In this document: positions 13,019-24,205 of the stretch, one piece after another
How the letters are laid out: every line of letters starts with the position of its first letter
How positions within the stretch are numbered: position 1 is the first letter of the stretch
Translations under genes and position numbers: made by a program
NCBI RefSeq assembly: GCF_910596095.1
Contig: NC_056545.1
Span: forward strand, 4,758,001 to 4,822,000
From: Thunnus maccoyii
Taxonomy: Eukaryota > Chordata > Actinopteri > Scombriformes > Scombridae
DNA length: 64,000 nucleotides
Direction of reading: 5' to 3'
Notes under the pieces: model-generated
Databases searched by the model: none
Seen by the model: the letters and a program-made list of their open reading frames with translations, nothing else
What the model was told of the DNA's origin: nothing

Positions 13019-13050
13019 ACTCACACACACACACACACTCACACACACAC
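12986..13050. repeat. Compound (CT)n(CA)n microsatellite
   Basis: A CT run of about 35 bases passes into a CA run of about 30 bases interrupted by CTCA. Confidence 0.95.
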
Positions 13051-13579
13051 TACCATACTTCGATTTCAGTCATTGCAGTCCTACCTTTAACTGCCTATCC
13101 TTTGCTCTGTGCTCAATCAGAGCTCATTCTCTGTCTCCTGAATGCTAATATGTCCCGACCAGCCAGCTGCTCCCTGTTTTATTCAAAGCCCTCTTGTCAA
13201 AGTCCAAATTAAAATCTAGCGCATCAATTACATTTTCTAGTGTGGAAAAGAGTCTGCTCAGGTTGCCTCTGGAGGGTCTCAAAAGATTTTTGAAATTTTA
13301 TAGTTAGCTTCAGGACTCACCGTCCCTCATCCCCTTATCTCATTATTGTTATGTCTCTCAGTTTCAGGCCTTTACTGTGTGATTCTTCCGACCAGACACC
13401 TTTTATATGCATGTTACTTAGTGCTGCTAAAGACTTGATGAATGTATACTTTTTATACAGAAAGAAAGAATGTTCAAAAAAAAATCAGAATTCATGTTTA
13501 ACTTGCAACACTGCACTGAAATGTGTCCTAAAACTAAACATTGGGTCTTCAGTCAAGCTGTGAGACTGTCGGCGGTGCT
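13051..13579. other. Non-coding stretch, nothing recognised
   Basis: No family was recognised. The 13195-13320 part is moderately complex sequence that could be conserved non-coding DNA, but there is no direct evidence. Confidence 0.3.
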
Positions 13580-14000
13580 TTGAGCTAAATGCTTAAGTCA
13601 GCATGCTCACAATGACAACGCTAACATGCTGATTTTAAGCAGGTGTTTGCTATGTTCGCCATCTCAGTTCAGTGTGTTAGCATGCTAACATTTGCTCATT
13701 AGCACTGAACACAAAGTACAGCTGAGGCTGATTGTAATGTCATTAGTTCTGCAGCAATTATGCAGCTAACAGAAATTTTGATCTGATTAAAAGTTAAAGA
13801 ATCATCAAAGTTATTACAATTCATCCTGAGTGGTACGTGAATGTTCATACCCGATTCCATGGCAATCTATCCAATAGTATGTGAACTTCACCATGGCTCT
13901 AGAGGAAAAGTCAGAAGATCACCAAAGTCATTAGGATTCATCCTCTTGGCACCATTGATATGTGTAACGAATTCTATAGAAAGGCATCCCCTAGTTGTTA
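13580..14000 (-). repeat. High-copy teleost interspersed repeat, reverse orientation
   Basis: It contains, in the order of the reverse-oriented family, 'catgctaacatttgctcatt', 'gtacagctgaggctgattg', 'attacaattcatcctgag' and 'cattaggattcatcctctt'. These match the complement of phrases at 520-1016 in this window, so the two are members of one family. Confidence 0.75.
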
Positions 14001-14039
14001 AGATATTTTACTAAAAGATTCTGGTTTATCTGGTTTGTT

Positions 14040-14275
14040 CTTGGTTGACATACAGCTTGCTTGTGGCCCAGATCTGGGAAACAGGAGCGGACCACCCAAG
14101 TGCCATCATTCCACGCAGTATGTGGGCCGGATGAAAGTGCCGAAAGTGTCAGATGTAGACAGATCTGGGCCACAGCAATTTTCCTATCTGGGGTCAGTGT
14201 CAGATCCACCACCTTGACGGTTCAGACATCAACGTCACATCTGGCCTTTTTAACTGCAAACCTTCATCTGCCAGA
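14040..14275. repeat. Possible degenerate repeat with 'cagatctggg' motifs
   Basis: The motif 'cagatctggg' and close relatives (cagatctgggaaac; agatctgggccac) recur about 100 bases apart, with 'tgtgggccggatgaaagtgc' between them. This resembles a low-copy vertebrate repeat, but I cannot name it. Confidence 0.35.
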
Positions 14276-15360
14276 CATCAACACAACTGAATCAGCTGTT
14301 GCTTCTCCTGCTCTGATGAAAGCACTGCTGGCTGGGTGGCGTTACAGGGTTACCGTATTTTATGTGATGCCTCGGCACTAAAGCCTCCTGTAGCTGGTTC
14401 TGTTTCTACTGATAGTGCTCTTCTCCTGCAGCTTTCAGCTAATGTGTTCTCTTCCTAAAACACAAGGATATCAAGGCTTCACCGTGTCCCAAAAGACAAG
14501 GTTTCAGCCTTGAAGATGACGCTGCTTAATATCCTACCTAGTATTACCTGGGAGACTTCGTGATTTATAAACGTACCTCACATGTTTTTCATGGGATTCA
14601 CTCCTTCTCTGGATAAATTAAATCTGTGCTTCACTCAAATGTACTGACCAAATCCTAAGGATTATCTGTGAATACGTTGAGATGTAATGGCCCTCTATGC
14701 TGAGTAGCGACATGAGCCTCCTGAATATGCACTAAGAATGAGTTTTCATGTATAATAATACAATAGAGTGTTCACACCATAGATGCCTCCAGTGTAGAAA
14801 TCAATTTATAGTTATATATATATCGCACATTTCAGTAAATTTATAGCGCCACAGTAACACCTGATGAATATACTGTACATTTTCATGTTTTATTTGCATA
14901 CTTGAATATACATTCATTAAGTAATCATGTTCAAATTATTTCACTTACTTTTTGATTGAGAATGATGATCTTGCTGAGCAGTAGAAAGCTTTGTTAGATC
15001 TCAAAATATGTTGAACGCTACAATCATTGAGTCTTTCTTCAACTGTCTATATATGTCTTAACTTTGAACAATCTCTATCACTTATAAACTTGACTGAAAC
15101 ATGTTAAGCCACAGTAATCTTTGCAAGAAAAAGCAAAAGAAACAACTACCCTGACCCAAATTATCAGCCAAGTATATCTCAGAATTACGTTCATACTGGG
15201 TGATTTATGTAGTGTGCCCTTTATTTTACTGTGTGGAAAATAATGGCGTGTGGGTTGAGGTGGTGGATGACTGAGTTCATATCTTGTCACAATCCACAAT
15301 CCTAACCATAATCATTCACTAACCTCCACAAAAGTGTTTTAGCCACCCAACATTAATGAG
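14276..15360. other. Non-coding stretch, nothing recognised
   Basis: AT-rich intergenic DNA with chance open frames only. Confidence 0.4.
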
Positions 15361-15531
15361 TCCATTCGATAGGTCGGCAACTATTAATCATTTAAGTCAG
15401 TTTTCAAGCAAAAATGCCAAACATTTCTTCTTAAATGAGATAATTTGCTGCTTATCCTCATCTTAACATTATAGTAAACTGAATATTTTTGGGTTTTAGA
15501 CTGTTTGTTGGAGAAAACAAGATGTTGTCAC
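15361..15531 (+). repeat. Left half of a 'TTAGTCGATTAAT'-type fish repeat
   Basis: This segment and 16109-16215 are two halves of one interspersed repeat family also seen at 33238-33530, 45728-46040 and downstream of each TRIM gene. Its body reads 'actgaatatttttgggtttt' then a 'gacaaaacaag'-like segment. The halves are separated by the insertion at 15532-16108. Confidence 0.65.
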
Positions 15532-16108
15532 ATCCAACTGGGACTTTTTCTCTGGTTTTTGGACTCTTTGTGTATTTTGTTCTCTTGAGTTTTAGTGTTG
15601 CATTTATGTTGCCTGGTTTTGGTTTTTTCTCTGTTTCCCTTGTGTGTTCCTCCTGTGTTTATGTGCTCCTCCTCTCACCTGCCCTGCATCAACCTTGTTA
15701 GCCCAGCCCTGCTCCTAGTGTCTTCCCCAGTTTATCTGCTCCCAGTCTGCCCGTGTGTTGTGTCACCTGTTGTCTGTTTACTTTAGGTCCTGTTTTATTT
15801 TTGAAATATTTTCTCCTTATGTCTTGTCACCTTTACTTCCTGTGTTTGATCACCTCATGTGTTTCACCTGTGTCTCGTTTCCCTCACCTGTGTCTAGTTT
15901 GCAATCACACCCTGGTCTTTGTCAAGTCGTCTGCTTTTGCGCTGTGTATGTTCCATGTTTTTTCCTGCGTTCATCGTCTTTGTTCCTGGTCCCAGTTTCT
16001 CCTGTGATTTTTAAGTTCATTCATTAAATATTCAGTATCGTTTCCAACCTGCCTGCTGTCTCTGCATTCGGGTCCACCTGCTCCACTCACCCACCACCCT
16101 GACAGACG
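15532..16108. mobile_element. 577-bp LTR-like element nested in an older repeat
   Basis: The segment interrupts an older interspersed repeat and is flanked by the direct repeat TGTCAC (15526-15531 and 16109-16114), consistent with a short target-site duplication. The interior is T/C-rich with many CCTGTGT and CACCTGTG phrases and ends with 'ctgcattcgggtccacctg' followed by 'ccctgacag', wording I associate with a common fish retroelement end. It has no internal coding capacity. It may be a solo LTR or another non-autonomous element; the termini are not the canonical TG...CA. Confidence 0.55.
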
Positions 16109-16114
16109 TGTCAC

Positions 16115-16215
16115 CTTGGGTTGTAGTAAATCGTAACGGGCATTTCTCGCAGTTTCCTGATATTTTATGGAGCAAACAATAAATCGAGAAACCAATCAGC
16201 AGATTAATCGATTAT
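16115..16215 (+). repeat. Right half of the interrupted fish repeat
   Basis: It continues the repeat broken at 15531 ('cttgggttgtag' through 'cagattaatcgattatgaa'). Confidence 0.6.
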
Positions 16216-17395
16216 GAACATATTTGTTGTGTTTGCACTATTAAAGGCTGCAAATCAATCAGTGTACTCCAGACTTTCTCTGTGAAAATAAATGTTAGTT
16301 GCGGACCTAGATTCCATAGTTGCCATGCACAGATATTGTGGAAAGGAATCATTTTTTTTAAAACCTCGGCATTGAACTATTAAAAACATTGTCACTGAAT
16401 ATTATGTGGGGTTTTGCAGAATTGTACAGTATCAGTGCTCTGACTGCCGATAGGGTTGCTGATTCACATGGTACTACTGTGACATCTGTGTTTGATGAAA
16501 CACGGTATTTTTTCCACAGATGACCTCTGCAGTTGTTACACATCACATCAGGTCTCCAGTTAACACGAGGACAGCTTTAGTAACCGTATGTTGTTTGAAA
16601 AACTAATAGGATATGCTTGCCGTCCCTAAATTACTGTCATGGCTGCTGACCATAGGTTGCTGACTCATGGATTAGAAAAACATGGAGGCAATCCCTTTTT
16701 ATGGAACCGTCCATGTTTTAATTTCTCTCCATCTCATTCTTTTCCTCACAGGGAAGGGTCCTAAGATGACTATTCATACATTTGCAGCTGCTCTGTTTTC
16801 ACACATTAGTTCTGCTGTGTTGTTTGAGAGTACACAGACACTCCTCCTGGATCACTGCGGTGCCTCGCCTCAGACGTGGGAATTACTCAAACGGTACTGC
16901 TCAGGCAGATAATGCAACACAAATAAAACCAGCCACTGCCAATGAGCGACAATTAGCATTTCCACATGCTAATTACTAATTATGATAAGGATGGCAAAAT
17001 TAACTGAGAGCGATGAGGAAGTGGGTCACAATAATGGTGACATTGTGATGGCGATAACGACGGCGATCCATTGATCCTTGATGGTAACACTGATGAAGAA
17101 AGCAATTCCACTAGAAACGACTGGATTATTATAATGCCAATATTCAGCTCTATCCAGCATATTAGCTCATCCTCCACTCTGATGAGCATGTATGAGTGCA
17201 GTGGTGGGATTATGCAAATGGAAAAATTGAAGAAGCTGGCGGTTTCCCTGGCAGTCGACTTCAAAGCGGCCAGAACTGGAGATGGAATTAGTGCTTTGCC
17301 TAATCCCACTGGAGGAGGGCGGGAGGGGGAGCTGCACTTTATTAATGCACCAGCAAGCTTAATCAGAGACAGGGAGGGAGAGGAAGGAGCGGTGG
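16216..17395. other. Gene-free interval with conserved-element-like sequence
   Basis: No gene is recognised. At about 16910-17320 the DNA has high complexity, homeobox-type cores (two TAATTA-type sites in 'gctaattactaattatgat') and no resemblance to the repeats of this window. It reads like a vertebrate conserved non-coding element, but that needs an alignment to establish. The 223-codon minus-strand frame at 16980-17651 runs through a poly-F tract made by poly-A and looks spurious. Confidence 0.35.
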
Positions 17396-17399
17396 GTAA

Positions 17400-17419
17400 A
17401 AAAAAAAAAAAAAAAAAAA
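17400..17419. repeat. Poly-A tract
   Basis: About 20 consecutive A residues. It produces spurious polylysine or polyphenylalanine in open frames. Confidence 0.95.
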
Positions 17420-19320
17420 GGTATATAAAATGGTGACAGAATGAGAAAAAAGGAGGGAGGTGAAGAAGAGTGGGAGGGTGAGGAGAATAAGAGATGCAGA
17501 GTGGAGGAGAGAATACGAGTGTTTGTGAATGAGTGCAACATACAACGAGGAGGAGTGGATCAAAGAGAATTTTTATCGCAGACCTGGAAACACTGTGATT
17601 TCCCGCAGAACACAGATCCTTTCCTGCCAAATCACAGCACCTGATATTCACTCTAACAGCAAAATCAGGATGTGAAGCCTTAAGGGCAGATCAATACACA
17701 CATACTTGATGCTTGTATGATGTTAGGAAGTTGTTCTCAATGTATCAGCAGAGACACACACACACACGCATATACACAAACAGAAAAATGGTGCTGGATC
17801 TTCCAACCAATAAACCACTGACTCATACAGCATGACTTTTATTATTGGTGGGATCATTAGGTATTATTGTGCAGCATCTCCATGTGTCCAAGATTATAAT
17901 TTGTCCTTGTTGAATTGAAATGTCTGTAATTCTTGCAGTTGTGACCTTTAAAGACCAAATGATGAACTGTAAATCACGGCAACCGATGACGATACCGCAG
18001 TTGCACTGAGAGATTTCTTTTTTGCGCTCCGTATTGCTCCATGTGTCCTTTTCTTACACTGATAATGGCAGAGCCAGAAGCATTACAAAGTCAGTTTGTC
18101 ACTTGATCAATGTCTCTGTTCACACCGAAAGCGAAGCAAATTTTCATCTTGTGTTGTTCGTGGGACAATTTTGCCATCTGTGTGGATTGTGTGAAACAGT
18201 CAGTGTACCACATATACAGAGGTCAGCAGTGAGTTAGCAACAGACTGTGTCCGCGGGAGAGTGCATGTGTATTTTGTGGTGTACTCTCGAGGGTGCTCAG
18301 TGGCACCTGCAGGCAAATAGAAAGGAAAAAAAGCCCCAAATGCACTCCCTCCTGTTTTCTCAGCACCACAATATCTTTAAAACTAACAGTCACTTATCAC
18401 TTGCAACCCCGAACATGCTGCCCCAGCCGTCTCTTTTTTCTGCCTTTTCACTACTGACACTTTTTACGGGCCACTTTTACCATTTGGCTGGCTATTTAGT
18501 ACCCATCCTCAGGTGTGCTCCCTCCGAGACCACAGGAGCTGACGGTGGTAAAACCGCTAATCCCAGCTAGCGCCTGGTTGTGTTTGTACAACTGAGTATC
18601 CCAGGTGACCAAAATGTACCTTTAAAGACTCACTGCACCTGTTCTCATAACCCTGCTTGCACTGCCAATTAGTGGTAACAACATGCTTTGCACATCACTG
18701 ATGTCACGTGGCACCATAGTACAAATATTGCAAAAAAAAAAACTCCAATTAATGAGTAGAAGTATGCTTTCACTGAACGTAATCCCTCAAAAGCTTTCCA
18801 CCTGCCAAAGCCGCCAAATGTGCTGCACTGAGCAGCAGACCTCGCTGAACTCTGGTCTCTGCTGAGCCAGTTGTGCCAGTTTACATGTGCGTGTTTTGTT
18901 GCTGTTTTTCATCATAATACACAAATAATAGGTGCTCATTGAACATCACCTGGGGTTCAATATGCAATTTACCACTTCATATCTCCTCCTTCCCCAAGAG
19001 GATTGACTGGCGGCTGCTCGGAAAGTTCATCAAATGGCAAAGAGGAGCTTTAATGAGATGCATCGACACTGAATGTCTGCATGAACGACTGTTAATGGGG
19101 TCAGTTCCCAGGTAGATTAGATTTGTTGATTCTTTTTTCTAAATGGTTAAGGTTTGAATAAGTCAAAACCCAGATACAGCAAAGTGGAAGAGTTAAGTCA
19201 TTTTGGTAAAGAGAACAAAATAAAATGAATCAGAAAGCAGTTCAATAATTAGTCACACCAAAGGCAAGATCTAAGTGGGCTTAAGAATGTCATAATGCTG
19301 TTAGAGCTTGGCAGCTAATA
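17420..19320. other. Gene-free interval
   Basis: A purine-rich patch lies at 17440-17520 and a short CA run near 17754-17767. The segment at 18690-19110 is non-repetitive and could hold conserved non-coding DNA. No coding exon is recognised. Confidence 0.35.
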
Positions 19321-19559
19321 ATATAAATAATAATGAACTTTAGGGACTTTCTACACAGCATGCAGCTCAAAGTGCTTTACAAATTTCACAAGACTGAGAG
19401 TCTACAGCCATGCTAGCAGCTCTGAGAGGCTGCGTTCTTAGCTAAATGATAACGTTTGTAAATGATAATGTTTACCATAATGTTTAACATTTTTTCTGCT
19501 AATTAGCAGAAAAAAACAAAGTACAGCTACAGTATGTTTGTCCTGATTAATTACAGTGT

Positions 19560-19920
19560 GACCAGAAAAATATTCTGGACATCTAGACTGAAATGTGGGC
19601 TGATTGGTTGACTTTTGGGTTGAAATATCGATTAATATGTTGATTATTTTTCAGATAAATATTTTTTCTTAATTGTTTAGTCTTTAAGATGTCATAAAAT
19701 AGTGAAAAATGCCCATTACGGGTCCCTAAGCGCCTAATGTTTGTCTGCCCAACAGCCCAAAACCCAATTTCCAACAATATAAAAGAGAGAAGAAAAGGAA
19801 AACGTCACATTTGAACCAATAAATACTGTATTTTTCCTGATAAATGGCTTAATCAATTACTAACAATTAGGCCTACACATATGTCGACTTATGAATTAAT
19901 TGTTTCAGGTCTATAGACTG
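19560..19920 (-). repeat. Fish interspersed repeat (TTAGTCGATTAAT family), reverse side
   Basis: It contains 'atatcgattaatatgttgat', 'gtctttaagatgtcataaaa' and 'ttaatcaattactaacaatt', the other part of the same repeat family as 33238-33530. Confidence 0.55.
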
Positions 19921-20885
19921 AACCTTTGTGTAATGCTATGTTAATGGTTTCTGGAGCTATTCTAAGTTTAAATGCACAGGATTCGACAATTTATTTATTG
20001 AAAATGAATGAAAATTAAGCATTACTTTTCATTTTGCCAGCTACCCTTCAAAACCAGCTCATAAGGCTCCTGGATGTCCACACACCACCCTTTGAGAAAC
20101 AAACCGGAGCCCATGGACATGCCTCGGAGAGTGAACAGCTCACATGTGTCTGCTTTATGTATAAAATCATGCCACAGCTCCTGACTCACAGATCAACCTA
20201 TTCGGACTCATTTATTGATGTATAAATCAGCTCACTGTGCCGGTGACTTTGATATACACACAGTTTGATTCATGAATTTGCTGCCTCATGCTGCTGTATA
20301 ACATTATATCTGCATGAGAGCCCTGGAGTGCTTGGAACGGCTGCAGCCGTATATGCTTAATCAATAAGGCAGTGTGGATGAATTTAACATAATTAGAGCT
20401 GCGCATATGAAATCTGTGTTGGCACTTCCCTGATTCTTGGAATGAAATTGATTGTCTTGGAAAACAAGAAAATGGATTTTCTTGGAAAACAGGGCACTTC
20501 ATGGAAAACAAATCATTTCTCTGCATTCTGAGGAGACTCTTAAAAACAAGCAGATTACTGTTTTACCAAGTGTGTGTGTGTATGTGTCTGATTGAATATT
20601 GATAGAAGATAGCAGTGTCAAAACAGTGTATACAATTACTGGACTGCGGAGTCATATTTCTGGCACTACATATTACATTATGTGGATGTGCTGCAGGTAC
20701 AGTGAGCTGCTGCAGTCGACTGAAGGAGAAGGAATTATGTTGCCCACTAGCAACTCCATGTGGTCTTTTCAAGGTAGTACCATATCACTGCAGTGACAGC
20801 CTGCTAAAACCCTCATGGTGAAATTCCATATTAAAAAATTCAGTCTAAGCAGTGACTTTGTTACTGATATTCACTCTCCTTTTTA
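19921..20885. other. Gene-free interval with conserved-element-like block
   Basis: The part at 20030-20560 is complex, single-copy-looking sequence with TAATTAG and 'tatgcttaatcaat' type motifs. No coding exon is recognised. Confidence 0.35.
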
Positions 20886-21400
20886 TGGTTTTGGTCTCCA
20901 ACAACTCCTGAGGGAAATATCTGGCTCTTTAGCAGCTAAATGCTCCATTATGTTCACCAGCTAGTCGCTAATTGTGTCTGTTTGCCGTTTGGTGCTGAGT
21001 AGGTAGTGTACAGGAGGGGCTTAGAGCTTTTTCACTGAAAACAGCTGCCTGCTGCAGCTAGAAATTATGTTTGTAGCCTCTTTCAGCTGTGCTATTCTGG
21101 TTCACTCTCTCATAGCTCTCATAGCATAGTTTCCAACTGCAGTTGTTTTCAGCCATAGTTAGCTAGTTAGCTTAGAGTTAGCTTAGACTAACTGGTGAAC
21201 AGCCACGTTGGAGTTGTTGTTGGAGACCAAAAACCAAGCTAAATGAACTGAAGAATGAATATTCTCCAGATGAATGTATCGTGCACATTTCCAGATCTAT
21301 ATTTTTAATCTGGGGCTCTACTGGAATATCTTTGCATGATTTACAGTTTAAAAAACTTCTTATTTATATTATATTGGCCCTTATTCCTGATTGGCTCTGA
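20886..21400 (+). repeat. Interspersed repeat ('caacaactcctgagggaaat' family)
   Basis: The family signature 'caactcctgagggaaatatc' is followed by 'agcagctaaatgctcc' and later 'tactggaatatctttgcatg'. Related pieces occur in reverse at 27720-28010 and 31560-31740 and forward at 35560-35920, with a diverged form in both TRIM spacers (about 49740 and 55930). It is non-coding. Confidence 0.7.
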
Positions 21401-22595
21401 CCCTGATATTCTTAGCCTAACTCAACCATCTCACTCCTCATGCCTAAACTTAACCAACCTCACCAACGAATGCGATGAGTACTAGCCAGTCAGAGGCAGA
21501 GTAGAGCAGGTCCTCAAGGGATGTGAGTGGGTAAAAATAAGGCCGGCAGACTTCTGGCAGCTCTTGATGCAATACATCAACAAACAGTAGTAGTTGGCTT
21601 TTGCTTCTTTTTCTCGTTCTTTACTCAAAATGGAAACTTCTCTAAAACATCTGTACATGTTCAAGCCTGAATCTGATCTGAAACATGCGAATGGACAAAC
21701 ACAAACAGTCTTAGCAACATAGACCACAGGACAGACAGCTGTAGAGGTAAAGGTAACTGTGCAAACGAAGTGTTGCAAGCAGGCTGAAGCCCTGACTTTT
21801 GAGTTGCAGGGAGCATTTCTAACATATGTTCAATTCAAGTTTTGGAACTTTGACCATGTTTAACCTAGAAACCTGACATCATAACAGTATATAGATAAGA
21901 GAAAAGCAATAATATGCCCTAGTAAGGCTTCATATTCAATGTAGTGTTCACAACTTGTTTCTGCTGCCCCCAACAGGCTAAAAACATCAGTTATTGCAGG
22001 TTTAACCTTCAAATGCAGTTTGCATTTGTCCTTTTATCAGTCGCAGCAATTTGCTCAGTATCAATGATAGCTGCTAGAAAAAAACCTCTCCCTTCAAGCT
22101 TGGTTAGTGATTAAAGAAAGCCCAAACCTTTGCCTTACCTGTATGTCATTTTCTTTACCAGGTTTACCCAGCATGCATTTCATCTGCTAAATTGCCTCCT
22201 CAGTGAAAGGTCACAGGGGAGATGTGCTCTGTGAACTGAAATGTCATCACATGCATCATATTGAAGTGACATGTGACAGGTGTTTTTGAGGCTCCGCCCA
22301 CACACGGCGCCCTAACATGTGACAGCTGTTTACGTTATTCTAAAGCTCATGTTTTAACCTCACAGAAACATCTCAAATTATTGCAGAAATCATCTTAAGT
22401 GTGTCAACCTTTTGAAGGACATACATTTCTTGTGCTTTTCATGTTTTGACTCATTAACTTCAAAGTGTGAATTGCATTAACCACTTTCTAAAGCCCACGA
22501 TCAGTTTGTAGCTTGATCTCCAGTCTTCCAGGCATCCATTGGTTTCTTTTCATCCTGATTTATTAAAGTCAGCTTGCAGACACTTGCTTGAGACA
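21401..22595. other. Gene-free interval, nothing recognised
   Basis: No coding exons or RNA genes are seen. Confidence 0.4.
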
Positions 22596-22599
22596 GGAA

Positions 22600-22860
22600 A
22601 GACAGCGCTGGAGGAAGTACTCATGTCCTTTACTTAAGTAAAAGAATCAGTACCACAATGTAAACATATTCCATTACAAGTAAAAATCCTGCATTTAAAA
22701 TCTTACTTAAGTAAAAGTATGGAGGTATTAAAAGCTAAATATACTTAAAGTCCTAAAGTAAAAGTACTCATTTTGCAGAAAATTGGGCTGTGATTGTTAT
22801 GTTAAATAAATTAACAGTCGGTACATAAGCAGCATTTTGTTGAGGTTGAATTAGTTTGAA
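22600..22860. repeat. 'Tacttaagtaaaag' fish interspersed repeat
   Basis: Repeated phrases 'cctttacttaagtaaaag', 'attacaagtaaaaatcctgc' and 'cttacttaagtaaaagtatg' belong to a repeat that is extremely common in perciform genomes (recognised from memory). Confidence 0.75.
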
Positions 22861-24115
22861 ATGCTTCACAAGATAAATCAGATGATAGATTGTTGGATTG
22901 GGTGGGAAAGAACAAAAAACAATTTTACATAAATTTTGATTAATTTTTCAGAACTTTTCTTTAATCTTTTCATTTTTGTGAAATATTGGAGAGTTTTGTG
23001 CCTCAAAAAGTTATTTATTTGAAACCATGGGAGGGGAAATGTTTCTTCAGTTGAATTGTTAGCGACTCTGACATCTGAGACATAACAAGGAGACTCAAAA
23101 ACACACAGATTTCTGTGTAAAGGGCCGTAAGCCTGGAAATTCATCGGTCAACATTTCAGTTTTTGGTAATCGATGTGTTAAGGTTCCTGTGACAGGTTGT
23201 TGTGTAAAGTACAATGTGACTTTGGTTGTTTCTTGCTGGCTTATAGATTTATTATCTGTGACTGACTTTAGATGTTTGGGTCACTATATGTATTTATGAC
23301 TTTTGGTTTTCAACTTGATTTGTGTGATTTGTAATGTTCTATATTATGTTTATTTTAACCCGACACACCCACACAGATGTTTTCATGTTTTACTGCATAT
23401 TTTAAATCTGATTCCCTTCATGTTATGCTTGCGTGAATGTTCATGAAGGATATAATGTCATATTTTGGAGGTGGAGGTCTTTGGATTGTTTCTTTCATAA
23501 CCAGTTTTTACATATGAAAATATTTGCATTTGAAACAGAAACAGCCACTGCAGCACAACTAAACCTTTTCACTAATAGTTAACAGCCAATGAGCCATTGT
23601 TGGATGTTTATATTTTATTATATTTATATTATTATTTCTCTGCTGCACTTATAACATACTGAACCATGAATTTTGTGTATCGTTTGAAGGTATCAGCTTG
23701 TCAAAAGTAAATAGAGTTGAAAAGATAGAGAGATTTGGCAGGTTGATTAAGCTTTACCATGTTTTTGTCTTTCCTATTAAGAGTTTTACCAGTTTTTCAA
23801 AAACAGTTGATTTGTCTTCACTGATTACCTTCTTACAGTACAAGTAGACAAGCTTGCTGAAAAGTAGCCCACTGTTGCATTCAGCGGTGTCCGTCTGTCA
23901 CATGACTCTCACCTTGCAGGTTCCTGAGTCATGGAGATCAAACATCTATCGAGTATCCAGTCTGTACACAAGATCTCGTCAGTCTAATCAGCCAAAATAA
24001 TTAAAATAAATAATTGTGTGCCTTCTACTTGGTAACTCTATTTTGAAAAGGGCTATATAAATAAAGTTATTACTCTATAGGGATGAGTACTGCAAACTAG
24101 CTTATAGGCTGGGCA
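22861..24115. other. AT-rich gene-free interval
   Basis: Nothing is recognised apart from 'gggctatataaataaagtta' at 24050-24070, which resembles a SINE tail. Confidence 0.4.
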
Positions 24116-24116
24116 A

Positions 24117-24205
24117 GTATCAATCAGTCAGTCAAACTTTATATAGCACTTTTCAAACAAGTCGAGTGCAATTCAAAGTGCTTTTCAAGTGATTGACAAA
24201 CGCAC
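24117..24205. repeat. 'tttatatagcacttttcaa' interspersed repeat
   Basis: The phrase 'ctttatatagcacttttcaa' followed by 'caattcaaagtgcttt' is typical of a widespread fish repeat. A diverged relative lies near 19335-19390 ('gctcaaagtgctttacaaat'). Confidence 0.55.

Noticed and set aside
16980..17651. 223-codon minus-strand open frame
   Set aside because: It runs through polyphenylalanine created by a poly-A tract, is rich in S/P/L from low-complexity sequence, and overlaps other frames of similar length. No domain is recognisable.
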